Source: an uncultured Eubacteriales bacterium (GTDB lineage Bacteria; Bacillota; Clostridia; Oscillospirales; CAG-382). From it: a stretch of 64,000 bases of DNA. The notes under the pieces are model-generated. The model did no database searches and was not told the origin of the DNA. It was given only the letters and a program-made list of their open reading frames with translations. A program made the position numbers and the translations under genes. Positions 1 through 8,712 of the stretch are shown piece by piece (the stretch's first letter is position 1; every line of letters begins with the position of its first letter). The stretch lies in the NCBI GenBank assembly GCA_900551295.1, contig URVJ01000015.1:5422-69421 (forward strand). The letters run 5' to 3'.

Positions 1-150
1 CACCCGTTCTTTGACGCGTTTATAAAGGATTGCCAAGAACGTACCGAAAACGCAATGACCCAGGAACACGTCTGGGAGAGCGCAAGACTTACGCTTGAGG
101 CTCAGCAAAAGGCCGATGAATTCAGAAAAAAACTAAAAAATATGCTTTAA
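1..150 (+). CDS. 3' end of a truncated gene, perhaps a Gfo/Idh/MocA-type oxidoreductase
   Basis: Frame 1 is open from the window edge to the TAA at 148-150 and gives 49 residues starting HPFFDAFIKDCQERT and ending in a lysine-rich helix. The pattern of a His-Pro-hydrophobic start, a short helix and then a final helix with ExxQxxADEF resembles the C-terminal end of Gfo/Idh/MocA family sugar dehydrogenases, but no catalytic or NAD-binding part is visible. The family call is therefore a guess. It lies 25 bp upstream of proB on the same strand, so it may be cotranscribed with it. Confidence 0.4.
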   Translation, partial: HPFFDAFIKDCQERTENAMTQEHVWESARLTLEAQQKADEFRKKLKNML

Positions 151-175
151 AGCAAAATAAAGGCGGTAAACATCA

Positions 176-994
176 ATGGAAAAAGCGCATAACAGAGTTG
201 TCGTAAAGGTAGGAACCTCGACGCTTACATACGATAACGGCGGAATCAATATCAAGACAATAGATAAGCTTTGTCAGGTGCTGTCGGCTCTGAGAAATTC
301 GGGATATGAAATAATCCTTGTTTCGTCGGGAGCAATAGCCGTAGGCGTAAATAAAATGAGACTTTCCGAACGCCCGCAAGAGATAAGAATGAAACAGGCG
401 GCGGCAGCCGTAGGTCAGTGCGAGCTTATGCACCTGTACGATAAAATGTTCAGCGAATACGGAAATATGGTGGCTCAGATACTGCTTACAAGCGAGGACT
501 TCGAGGCGGACGATAAGAGAGCAAACCTGCGCAATACCTTTTCCGCACTTCTCGAAAACGGAATTATTCCGATAGTCAATGAAAACGACTCGGTAAGCCA
601 TACCGAAATAGAGTCGCCCAAAAAGCTGTTCGGCGATAACGATACGCTCAGCGCCGTCGTTGCGGTAATGTGCGGCGCGGATAAGCTTATAGTACTTTCG
701 GATATTGAAGGACTTTACGATAAAGATCCGCATAAATATACCGACGCAAAGCTGATAAATACCGTTGACAGCATAGACGGCGATATTATGTCGCTGGCAA
801 ACGGCGCAGGCACCGCAAGAGGAACCGGCGGTATGATAACAAAGCTCGACGCGGCAAAGCTTGTAACGTCGCACGGGATAGATATGTATATAAATCTCGG
901 CAAATATCCCGAAAGACTGTATGAAATTCTGTCCGGCGTCGATACCGGAACGCGTTTCAAGGCTTGTAAAAATATCGGGAACGATACTCTCTGA
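176..994 (+). CDS. proB: glutamate 5-kinase
   Basis: Phosphorylates L-glutamate with ATP to glutamyl-5-phosphate, the first step of proline synthesis in the cytosol. The 272 residues are a complete amino-acid-kinase fold: VVVKVGTSTL at residues 8-17, SSGAIAVG near 50, NENDSVS near 140 and the GTGGM loop near 220. The C-terminal PUA domain present in the roughly 367-residue E. coli enzyme is absent, as in many Firmicutes kinases. The start is the ATG preceded by AAGGCGG. No proA follows; the next gene, polA, is convergent, so the second proline enzyme must be encoded elsewhere. Family identity is firm. Confidence 0.95.
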   Translation: MEKAHNRVVVKVGTSTLTYDNGGINIKTIDKLCQVLSALRNSGYEIILVSSGAIAVGVNKMRLSERPQEIRMKQAAAAVGQCELMHLYDKMFSEYGNMVAQILLTSEDFEADDKRANLRNTFSALLENGIIPIVNENDSVSHTEIESPKKLFGDNDTLSAVVAVMCGADKLIVLSDIEGLYDKDPHKYTDAKLINTVDSIDGDIMSLANGAGTARGTGGMITKLDAAKLVTSHGIDMYINLGKYPERLYEILSGVDTGTRFKACKNIGNDTL

Positions 995-1024
995 ATGAGC
1001 TTTGCGGATAAAAAGGCATAATTT

Positions 1025-1068
1025 AAGCCCTGTACGTTTTTGCAGCGTACCGGGCTTGTTTTGTTTCT
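1025..1068. terminator. bidirectional terminator between proB and polA
   Basis: AAGCCC-t-GTACG pairs with CGTAC-c-GGGCTT around a short loop, followed on the plus strand by GTTTTGTTT. Read on the minus strand the same stem is followed by AAATTATGCC and then a T run, so it can serve both convergent genes. Confidence 0.75.
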
Positions 1069-1083
1069 GACCTGATATAATTT

Positions 1084-3636
1084 TTAATGACACTCGTCCC
1101 AGTTATATCCGTCCTTAACGTCTGCACAGAGCTTTACGCGCAGCTTTGCGGCGTTTTCCATTTCCTCTTTGAGAATAATTTTCGCGCGTTCCGCCTCGTT
1201 TTCGGGACATTCGAGAATAAGCTCGTCGTGAACCTGTAAAATGAGCTTAGAGGATAGCTTTTCGGCTTTGAGACGGTTGTAAACGTTTATCATCGCGATT
1301 TTGATAATGTCCGCGGCAGTACCCTGTATCGGCGCGTTCATCGCGACTCTTTCGCCGAACATTCTCTGCATGAAAGCCTTGCTTTTGAGCTCGGGAATGT
1401 ATCTTCTTCTGCCGTAAAGCGTCGTAACAAAGCCGTCGGCATGGGCTTTCTGCTTTTCTCCGTCGAGATAAGCTTTTATGCCGGGATATTTTTCAAAGTA
1501 GGTTGCAATATACTGCGCAGCCTCTTTTTTTGTGACCTTTATATCGCCCGCAAGAGAAAAGTCGCTTATGCCGTAGATAATTCCGAAGTTTACGGCTTTC
1601 GCTTTCTTTCGCATTTCGGGCGTAACCTCGTCTTTCGGGACTCCGAATACCTGAGACGCTGTGGAGGTGTGAATGTCCGCGCCGCTTTCAAAGGCGGAGC
1701 ACATATTGTCGTCGTCCGATATAGCCGCCATTATGCGAAGCTCTATCTGCGAGTAGTCAGCGTCAACAAGAACGTGACCTTCTTTCGGAATAAATACTTT
1801 TCTGAATTCCCTGCCCTCTTTTGTGCGCACAGGAATGTTCTGCAGGTTGGGATCGGCGCTTGAAAGACGTCCGGTAAGAGTGAGAGCCTGCTTGAAGTTT
1901 GTGTGCAGCCTTCCGTCGGAGCTTACCGCCTTTAACAGACCGTCGGCGTATGTGCTTTTGAGCTTTGCGACAAGACGGTACTCGGTGATCTCGTCGATTA
2001 TGGGACTGTACGGGCGCAGCTTTTCCAGAGTGTCGGCGTCCGTTGAGTAACCGCTCTTGGTCTTTTTGCCGTGCGGCAGCAGCATTTTTTCAAACAGAAC
2101 CTCGGAGAGCTGTTTCGGCGAGTTGATGTTGAACTCGGTTCCGGCTATTTCGTATATTTCCTTTTCGCGTTTTTGCTGAGCGTCGGACAACAGACTGCCG
2201 TATTCGGACAGTTTTTCGCGGTCTATTAAAAATCCCGTTTTTTCCATGTCGGCAAGTACAAATGAGAGCGGAAATTCAATGTTGTAAAGCAGATCATGCT
2301 GACGGTTTTTCTCTATGGTTGCGGAAAGCTCCTCTTTGAGTTTAAGAATCGCCGTAACTTCGAGGGTTTTTCTTGTGCGTGTGTCGGTTATGTCCGCACC
2401 CGCGCTGCCGTAGACCGTGCATAGACGTTCTTCGGTTATTACGCTTGACGGATCGGCAACATATGACGCGAGCATTACGTCAAAAATTTCGGCTTTTACG
2501 CTGTCAAGGCTTATTCCGATTGAATCGAGATACAAAAGCTTTGATTTAAGGTCGTGCAGCGCTATATTGTTGTCTGCACGGCAGAATATCTTTTCGAGAT
2601 TGTCTTTTGTGAGAGGAAGATCAAATATCTTGCCGCCGTCCGTCTTTATATATATAAGAGAATCGGTTTCGTCGTATGCAAAGGAAAAGACGGTTTCGCC
2701 TATTTCGGAAAAGTCGGAAACATCGGTAATCTCGGGAAAGAGCGGCAGGGTTTCGTTTTTTTCTTGCGAATCGGATTCTCGCAAAGAGAGCCTGTCGATT
2801 ACGGAATTAAGCTCCAGATCTTCGCAGAGAGCCAAAAGTTCTTTTTTTTGTATTCCGTGGTATTCAAGGTCTGAAAGCGACACGCCTATCGGTGCGTCAA
2901 GCTTGATTTCGGCTAAAAATCTGCTTTCAAACGCGCTGTCCCTGCCGTCGGCAAGTTTTGCTTTTACGGATTTTGTAATGAGGTCGGTGCTTTCAAGATT
3001 TTCGTAGAGATTTTCGAGCGTGCCGAACTTTTTGACAAGATCGACGGCGGTTTTTTCGCCTATTCCGCGAACGCCGGGAATATTGTCGGACGTATCGCCC
3101 ATGAGAGATTTGACTTCGATGAGCTGTTTGGGCATAAGTCCGTATTTCTGTTCTATGAGCGCGGTATCGGTAAGAATGGTTTCTTTAGTGGACACGTATC
3201 TTACAAAAACGTTTTTATTTATAAGCTGATACGAGTCGCGGTCGCCGGTTACGATATAGACCTGCGTGCCGTCATCGGCAAAAGAGCTTAGCGTGCCGAG
3301 AATATCGTCAGCCTCGAAGCCTTCGCAGGTTATTGTGTGAAGTCCGAGAAAAGCGGCGGCTTTTTTTGCGTCCTCAAACTGTTCCGCAAGCTCCGGCGGC
3401 ATACCCGTGCGGTTGGCTTTATAGTAGGAACACGCTTTATGGCGGAACGTCGGGCTTTTCAGGTCGAACGCTATTGCCGCATAGTCCGGCTTTACTTCGC
3501 TTATTTCGCGGTTAAGCATATTTATAAATCCGTACACCGCGTTAGTGTTTCTGCCGTCTCTTGTAGTCAGCGGCTTTACGCCGTAAAATGCGCGGTTTAC
3601 GAGACTATTGCCGTCTACGGCTAATACTTTGGACAC
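1084..3636 (-). CDS. polA: DNA polymerase I
   Basis: Repair polymerase and Okazaki-fragment processing enzyme, 850 residues. The N-terminal 5'-3' flap nuclease domain (about 1-290) has FEADDILG and GDTSDNIPGVRGIG. The C-terminal polymerase domain (about 450-850) has motif A DADYSQIELRIMA, motif B KKAKAVNFGIIYG and motif C LQVHDELILE. In the middle 3'-5' exonuclease domain the usual DTET is replaced by FAYDETDSL and the Exo II NLKYD by HDLKSK, so proofreading is probably lost, as in other Gram-positive Pol I enzymes. The start is a GTG behind AGAGGAA. Its 5' flank is a reverse-oriented copy of the interspersed element. Confidence 0.97.
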   Translation of the reverse strand: MSKVLAVDGNSLVNRAFYGVKPLTTRDGRNTNAVYGFINMLNREISEVKPDYAAIAFDLKSPTFRHKACSYYKANRTGMPPELAEQFEDAKKAAAFLGLHTITCEGFEADDILGTLSSFADDGTQVYIVTGDRDSYQLINKNVFVRYVSTKETILTDTALIEQKYGLMPKQLIEVKSLMGDTSDNIPGVRGIGEKTAVDLVKKFGTLENLYENLESTDLITKSVKAKLADGRDSAFESRFLAEIKLDAPIGVSLSDLEYHGIQKKELLALCEDLELNSVIDRLSLRESDSQEKNETLPLFPEITDVSDFSEIGETVFSFAYDETDSLIYIKTDGGKIFDLPLTKDNLEKIFCRADNNIALHDLKSKLLYLDSIGISLDSVKAEIFDVMLASYVADPSSVITEERLCTVYGSAGADITDTRTRKTLEVTAILKLKEELSATIEKNRQHDLLYNIEFPLSFVLADMEKTGFLIDREKLSEYGSLLSDAQQKREKEIYEIAGTEFNINSPKQLSEVLFEKMLLPHGKKTKSGYSTDADTLEKLRPYSPIIDEITEYRLVAKLKSTYADGLLKAVSSDGRLHTNFKQALTLTGRLSSADPNLQNIPVRTKEGREFRKVFIPKEGHVLVDADYSQIELRIMAAISDDDNMCSAFESGADIHTSTASQVFGVPKDEVTPEMRKKAKAVNFGIIYGISDFSLAGDIKVTKKEAAQYIATYFEKYPGIKAYLDGEKQKAHADGFVTTLYGRRRYIPELKSKAFMQRMFGERVAMNAPIQGTAADIIKIAMINVYNRLKAEKLSSKLILQVHDELILECPENEAERAKIILKEEMENAAKLRVKLCADVKDGYNWDECH

Positions 3637-3711
3637 GGAGAGTTCCTCTTTTCTTCTTCTTTTCTTTGATTTATGTTGGGCTTGTTTTCTTTTGTTTTGG
3701 GCGCTGATTTA

Positions 3712-4060
3712 TTCACTGCCATGTGCAACCCTACTCTCTAACTTTTCGGAATCGTAAAAGTTGCACTCTAAAGAGCGTAAACAAAAGCCGTTCGCGGTTC
3801 AAACGCCGCCGCGAAAGCGTGGCTTTATTTTCCACACAAAATTGTATCGTCGGTAAAACTTTCCCACGCCTCAAAAATTCCCTATTTTCGCTCGCAGACG
3901 CTCCGCGCTGCTCGATATGGGGTTCTGTACTAAATCAAACTATTTCGGGGAAAGTGTTATTTTTTATATACTTATGCAGTCAACAGGACACACTTTTCCG
4001 ACCAGCTCGCTGTCGCGAGATGACTACGGCTGAATTTTACTTTTGTGTTTGGTAAACTAA
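3712..4060 (-). repeat. interspersed hairpin element, copy R1a (reverse)
   Basis: Read on the minus strand this copy carries the CTCGC/GCGAG stem (about 4006-4019), the TCCTGTTGACTG block, the GCAGCGC-GGA-GCGTCTGC hairpin (3894-3911), the TTTCGCGG/CCGCGAA hairpin and the CCGAAAAG tail. It ends about 75 bp before the polA start. It lacks the palindrome module. Short open frames across it change between copies and are not treated as genes. Confidence 0.8.
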
Positions 4061-4074
4061 ACTTGCAAGTTCGC

Positions 4075-4395
4075 TCTAAAACGTACTATACCACACCAAA
4101 CCGCACTTACAAAGATGTGACATGGCACAAAATCCGCATTATGTCAACCAAGCCATTGCTAAGAAACCAACCCCATCGAGCAGTGCGAAGCATCTGCGAG
4201 CGATTTTGCAACACAGTCTCGTGGACAGTGCGAAACGAGGATTTTTGAAATTTCGGAGGAGCAAATGGTTTCGGTGCGCAAAATCCTCCTCGTAGCCACG
4301 CTTTCGCGGCGGCGTTTGAGCCGCGAAAATCTTTTGCGACTTTTTCGATTCCGAAAAGTCGGTTTGCCCAGACTGCAAGTTTGTTGACACTTTTA
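4075..4395 (+). repeat. interspersed hairpin element, copy R1b (forward, partial)
   Basis: A forward copy placed back to back with R1a. It starts in the GTGACATGGCA block and contains CCAACCCCATCGAGCAGTGC, a GCAGTGC-GAA-GCATCTGC hairpin, GCCACGCTTTCGCGG with its CCGCGAAAATC partner and CTTTTTCGATTCCGAAAAG. It runs to about 25 bp from the yfbR stop codon. The rest of the 3637-4419 interval holds nothing else recognisable. Confidence 0.75.
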
Positions 4396-4419
4396 CTGTT
4401 GCACTTGAAAAAGTAAAAG

Positions 4420-5007
4420 TTAGTTCAGCGAATCCAGCGACATCTCAAACGCCCCTGCAAAGTGCTCCATAAAATACTTAAGCTCCGGACAGTACTCCAT
4501 GTGCTCGTCAAGCGCACGCTTTGTTGAGTTGAGAGCGTCGCGGAACTCGGAATTTCCGTTTTTGTACTCGTCAACGCATTTGAGATACGCGCACAGCTTG
4601 TCCGCGGCCTTTACAATGCGCTTTAAGTCGGCATTTTGCTCAAATTCAAGAATTTCGGTGTAGTTTTCTTTCAGATCTTCCGGAAGCTTTGACAGCGCGT
4701 TCTCCACCGCGTTCTTTTCAAGCGATTTGTAGCTTTCGCGTATGGTGTCGTTAAAATATTTGACGGGCGTCGGAAGATCTCCCGTGAATATCTCGCTCAT
4801 GTCGTGGTACAGGGCGCAGAGCGCGGTCTTTCCGCAGTCGTAATTCTTGCCGAATACCGTGTTGCCTATCTCGGCAAGCGCGTGCGCAAGCATGGAACAC
4901 TGTGCGCTGTGCTCAAGTAAGTTTTCGCTTGTGATATTTCGCATAAGTCCCCAGCGGTTTATGTATTTCATTCTGAATGCAAGCGCAAAAAATGAGTAGT
5001 TTTCCAT
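4420..5007 (-). CDS. yfbR: 5'-deoxynucleotidase (YfbR family HD phosphohydrolase)
   Basis: Predicted to dephosphorylate deoxyribonucleoside 5'-monophosphates in nucleotide salvage. It has 195 residues, the usual family length. The HD-domain metal ligands are seen as SENLLEHS (His near 33), LYHDMSEIFTGD (His-Asp near 68-69) and AADKLCAYLK (Asp near 138). The RW pair in the N-terminal RMKYINRWGLMR segment is the family's substrate-binding motif. The ATG follows GGAGGAAG. The gene stands alone between an element pair and a hairpin array. Confidence 0.9.
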   Translation of the reverse strand: MENYSFFALAFRMKYINRWGLMRNITSENLLEHSAQCSMLAHALAEIGNTVFGKNYDCGKTALCALYHDMSEIFTGDLPTPVKYFNDTIRESYKSLEKNAVENALSKLPEDLKENYTEILEFEQNADLKRIVKAADKLCAYLKCVDEYKNGNSEFRDALNSTKRALDEHMEYCPELKYFMEHFAGAFEMSLDSLN

Positions 5008-5034
5008 TACTTCCTCCGGAATTATTATTAATAA

Positions 5035-5113
5035 TGCGCGAAGCGCAATTCATGTGCCCCGCGGGCACAATTCATGAAACCTCAGTTTCAATTCATGCCG
5101 ACAGGCAATTCAT
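5035..5113. repeat. array of four unlike hairpins, each followed by AATTCAT
   Basis: Four short perfect hairpins with different stems are each followed by the same 7-mer. The stems are TGCGC/GCGCA, GTGCCC/GGGCAC, GAAAC/GTTTC and TGCC/GGCA. The AATTCAT copies sit at 5047, 5069, 5090 and 5107. The array is in the 340-bp gap between the divergent yfbR and lipoprotein genes. Stems differ while spacers are identical, so the array is not a simple tandem duplication. Confidence 0.8.
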
Positions 5114-5237
5114 TGCGTTAACATAATTATACCATAAACCATACCCGAAAACAACACGAAAACCGAAAATTTTACACTGCGCGGAGCGCCGCGGCAGAAA
5201 AAAACAAAAATAATATGTTAATTTACATAAATTGATA

Positions 5238-5266
5238 TTTACTTAACGGGAAAATAAGTGTATAAT
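5238..5266 (+). promoter_or_regulatory. sigma-A type promoter for the lipoprotein-secA genes
   Basis: TTTACT at 5238-5243 and TATAAT at 5261-5266 are separated by 17 bp, about 80 bp before the lipoprotein start. Confidence 0.6.
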
Positions 5267-5346
5267 TATACTGATATTTTATATTGCCGGAGTGTGCCCC
5301 GATAAAAACGCACGCAAAAAACTCCGCAAATAAGGAAAGGCGAAAC

Positions 5347-5865
5347 ATGAAAAAGAAAACCTGTCTTGCGATATTTGCAATAACCGCCGCCTGTATTTTT
5401 CTCTCGTCCTGTTCTTCGGGAAACGATCCCAAAGAGGGATTTAAAGTTCTGTCGGACGCGAGCTGCGATTTTGCGCTCCGGATACCTTCGGACTGGAATA
5501 TTTCCTATACCGACAGTATGCTTGCCGCAAACGATCCGGACGATAACGCAAACGTCACCGCGTACAGCTTTGACACTGCGGAAAAAACGGGTGCCGACGA
5601 TTACTGGGAGCAGTACCTCGAAAACCTCGAAACGCTGTTTACCGTAACCGTGAACAATACCGAGGAAACAACACTTTCGGGCGTCATAGCGCGCCATGTG
5701 TTCTATACCGTGGATAACGGAAAGGACAGCTTTAACTGCGAGGCTGTAATCTGTTCGAGAGACTACTATTCAATGTATATAATTACCCTTACTGCGTCTG
5801 TCGATACATACGAAAGCCACACCGAGGACTTTAAGAATATAATTTCGTCCTTCAGTTTTAAGTGA
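5347..5865 (+). CDS. secreted lipoprotein of unknown function
   Basis: A 172-residue protein with a clear lipoprotein signal: MKKK, a hydrophobic stretch and LSSC at residues 17-20, so it should be lipidated and held on the outer face of the membrane. The mature part (GFKVLSDASCDFALRIPSDWNISY) resembles PsbP-like or DUF1795-type surface lipoproteins, an inference from pattern only. The ATG at 5347 was chosen because it follows AAGGAAAGG and directly precedes the signal peptide; the longer frame upstream adds a non-signal segment. It ends 25 bp before secA, so the two are probably cotranscribed. Confidence 0.8.
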   Translation: MKKKTCLAIFAITAACIFLSSCSSGNDPKEGFKVLSDASCDFALRIPSDWNISYTDSMLAANDPDDNANVTAYSFDTAEKTGADDYWEQYLENLETLFTVTVNNTEETTLSGVIARHVFYTVDNGKDSFNCEAVICSRDYYSMYIITLTASVDTYESHTEDFKNIISSFSFK

Positions 5866-5890
5866 TAATAACGAAAGAGGTTAAATAATA

Positions 5891-8710
5891 ATGTCAATAA
5901 TTTCAAAGATATTCGGCACAAGAAGCGAAAGAGAAGTAAAAAAGTTAAACGATACCATAGATAAAATAGAGGCGCTTGACGAAAAGTTTTCCGCAATGAG
6001 CGAAAAGGAATTGCGCGGAATGACGGCGGTTCTCAAGGCAAGACTTGCGTCGGGCGAAACGCTTGACGATATACTTCCCGAGGCATTTGCAACCGTAAGA
6101 GAGGCTGCGTGGAGAGTTCTCGAAATGAAACACTTCCGCGTTCAGCTCATAGGCGGTATGATACTCCATGAGGGCAGAATTGCCGAGATGAAAACCGGTG
6201 AAGGAAAGACGCTTGTCGCAACACTTCCCGCATATCTCAACGCGCTTAACGGCAAAGGCGTCCATGTCGTCACGGTAAACGATTATCTTGCGCGCCGCGA
6301 CAGCGAATGGATGGGAAAAGTATATAACTACCTCGGACTTTCCGTCGGACTTATAGTTCACGGCATAACCCAGGAGCAGAGAAAAGCCGCATATAACGCG
6401 GATATTACCTACGGAACAAACAACGAGTTCGGATTTGACTATCTGAGAGACAATATGGCAGTAACAAAGCGCGGCGTCGTTCAGAGAGGCCATGCGTTTG
6501 CCATCGTGGACGAGGTTGACTCGATACTCATAGACGAGGCGAGAACTCCGCTTATCATTTCGGGCGAGGGCGACGCGTCCTCCGAGATGTACGAAAAGGC
6601 GGACAGATTTGCCGCGACTCTTACTCCGCATATAATCAAGGAACTTGACAATAAAGAGGAGCAGGACGACATTTCGGGCGATTATATCGTCGATGAAAAG
6701 AAAAAGACTGTCGTTCTTACCGCAGAGGGCGTAAAGAAGGCCGAAAAGTATTTCGGTGTAAATAACCTTTCGGATACCGAGAATATTCAGCTTTCAAACC
6801 ATATTAACCTTGCAATAAGAGCGCGCGGAAGCATGAAACGCGACGTCGATTACGTTGTCAAGGACGGCGAAGTGCTTATAGTAGACGCGTTCACCGGAAG
6901 AATAATGCTCGGCAGACGTTTTTCCAACGGACTTCATCAGGCAATCGAGGCAAAAGAGGGCGTAAAGATAAAGAACGAGTCCAAAACGCTCGCCACAATT
7001 ACGTTCCAGAATTTCTTCAGACTTTACACCAAGCTTTCCGGTATGACGGGTACCGCGCTTACCGAAGAGGACGAGTTCAGAGAAATATATAACCTTGACG
7101 TCGTTGAAATTCCGACCAACCGTCCCATGATAAGAAAAGACCTTCCCGACGTCGTTTACAGAACCAAGAAAGGCAAGTACGACGCGATAGTAAAGCAGAT
7201 AAAGGAATGCCACGAAAAGGGACAGCCCGTGCTTGTGGGTACCGCGTCCATCGAGATGAGCGAGGTTCTTTCGGCAATACTCAAGAAAAACGGCATTTCC
7301 CATACCGTGCTCAATGCAAAGTTCCATGAAAAGGAAGCCGAGATAGTCGCGCAGGCAGGTAAGCTCGGAGCCGTTACCATTTCCACCAACATGGCGGGAC
7401 GCGGTACGGATATTATGCTCGGAGGAAACGCCGAGTACCTTGCAAAGAACGAGATGAAGAAGAACGGCTGCGAACCCGAACAGATAAGCGCCGCAACCAG
7501 CTATTACGAAACCGACGACGAGGAAATTTTAAATCTCAGAAAGACGTATTCCGAGCTTTATAAAAAGTTCAAGGACGAGATAGCGCCCGAGGCAAAGCAG
7601 GTTGCCGAAGCCGGAGGACTTTTCATACTCGGTACGGAACGCCATGAAAGCCGCCGTATAGATAACCAGTTAAGAGGCCGCGCCGGACGTCAGGGAGACC
7701 CCGGTTCGTCGAGATTTTTCCTTTCGCTTGAGGACGATCTGCTCAGACTTTTCGGCAGCGAGAGAATAAGCGGCGTTGTCGCAAAGCTCGGACTTGATGA
7801 GGATACGCCTATCGACGCCAAGATTCTTTCAAATACCATAGAAAACGCACAGAAACGCCTTGAGGAAATGAACTTCACAAGACGTAAGAACGTGCTTATG
7901 TACGACGACGTAATGAATAAGCAGAGAAGCCTTATTTACGAGCAGAGAAGCGAGGTTCTCAACGGCGACGATATTCACCAAAAGGTTGTCGGCATGATAG
8001 ACGAGTTCGTAAGAACCGCGTGCGAGAATTTCCTGTCGGGAGAAACGTATGAGGAATGGAATCTCGACGGACTGCGCGGCGCGCTTTACGGCGTTCTTAC
8101 AAACGACGACGATTTCAGATTTACTCAGAGCGATTACGATAAGCTTACCGCCGAATCCCTTACAAACGACCTTGTAAAGAGAGCCGAGGATAAGTATGCC
8201 GAAAAGGAAAATATGTTCCCGGACGGAGCTTTGAGAGAGATAGAAAGAATTGTGCTGCTCAGAAACGTTGATAAATACTGGATAGAGCATATCGACGCAA
8301 TGGAGGATCTCGAAGAGGGTATCGGACTTCGCGCATACGGTCAGAAAGATCCCGTAAACGAGTATAGATTCGAGTCGGCTAATATGTTTGACGAGATGAT
8401 AGCCGGCGTTAAGGAAGATACCGCGAAAATGCTGCTGTCGGTAGTGCCGGCGTCCAACGTAAAGCAGAGCGAAGCGCCCAAGAATATGTCCGAGGCGAGA
8501 AAAAATCCTCTTGCCGGAGCAATGAAAGCGCCCGCGTCGCGTGAAAACGTCTACGGCAGAGCCGCAAAGCCCGAAGCCGCAAAGACGCCTTACAGAAAAT
8601 CCGCAAGCGAGAATATAGGCAGAAACGACCCTTGTCCCTGCGGCAGCGGAAAGAAGTATAAGAAGTGCTGCGGCGCAGGCAAGTTCGATATGAATGACGG
8701 CGAAGAATAA
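5891..8710 (+). CDS. secA: preprotein translocase ATPase SecA
   Basis: Motor ATPase that drives unfolded preproteins through SecYEG. At 939 residues it is longer than the 840 or so residues of B. subtilis SecA. Visible parts are the Walker A KTGEGKT near residue 100, the DEAD-type VDEVDSILIDEARTPLIISG, MAGRGTDIMLGGN, the RGRAGRQGDPGSS helicase motif and the C-terminal zinc-binding SEC-C motif CPCGSGKKYKKCCG. The prfB that often follows secA in Firmicutes is replaced by a small membrane-protein gene starting 2 bp downstream. Confidence 0.98.
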   Translation: MSIISKIFGTRSEREVKKLNDTIDKIEALDEKFSAMSEKELRGMTAVLKARLASGETLDDILPEAFATVREAAWRVLEMKHFRVQLIGGMILHEGRIAEMKTGEGKTLVATLPAYLNALNGKGVHVVTVNDYLARRDSEWMGKVYNYLGLSVGLIVHGITQEQRKAAYNADITYGTNNEFGFDYLRDNMAVTKRGVVQRGHAFAIVDEVDSILIDEARTPLIISGEGDASSEMYEKADRFAATLTPHIIKELDNKEEQDDISGDYIVDEKKKTVVLTAEGVKKAEKYFGVNNLSDTENIQLSNHINLAIRARGSMKRDVDYVVKDGEVLIVDAFTGRIMLGRRFSNGLHQAIEAKEGVKIKNESKTLATITFQNFFRLYTKLSGMTGTALTEEDEFREIYNLDVVEIPTNRPMIRKDLPDVVYRTKKGKYDAIVKQIKECHEKGQPVLVGTASIEMSEVLSAILKKNGISHTVLNAKFHEKEAEIVAQAGKLGAVTISTNMAGRGTDIMLGGNAEYLAKNEMKKNGCEPEQISAATSYYETDDEEILNLRKTYSELYKKFKDEIAPEAKQVAEAGGLFILGTERHESRRIDNQLRGRAGRQGDPGSSRFFLSLEDDLLRLFGSERISGVVAKLGLDEDTPIDAKILSNTIENAQKRLEEMNFTRRKNVLMYDDVMNKQRSLIYEQRSEVLNGDDIHQKVVGMIDEFVRTACENFLSGETYEEWNLDGLRGALYGVLTNDDDFRFTQSDYDKLTAESLTNDLVKRAEDKYAEKENMFPDGALREIERIVLLRNVDKYWIEHIDAMEDLEEGIGLRAYGQKDPVNEYRFESANMFDEMIAGVKEDTAKMLLSVVPASNVKQSEAPKNMSEARKNPLAGAMKAPASRENVYGRAAKPEAAKTPYRKSASENIGRNDPCPCGSGKKYKKCCGAGKFDMNDGEE

Positions 8711-8712
8711 AA

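Noticed and set aside
173..1093. 306-codon minus-strand open frame opposite proB
   Set aside because: It is the antisense shadow of a clear proB gene, with Cys/Arg/Tyr-rich low-quality sequence and no ribosome-binding site. Many similar antisense frames across the window were dropped for the same reason.
3723..4055. 110-codon frame inside element R1a
   Set aside because: The frame is not conserved in the other element copies, which carry frameshifts and stops at matching positions; the sequence conservation follows hairpins, not codons.
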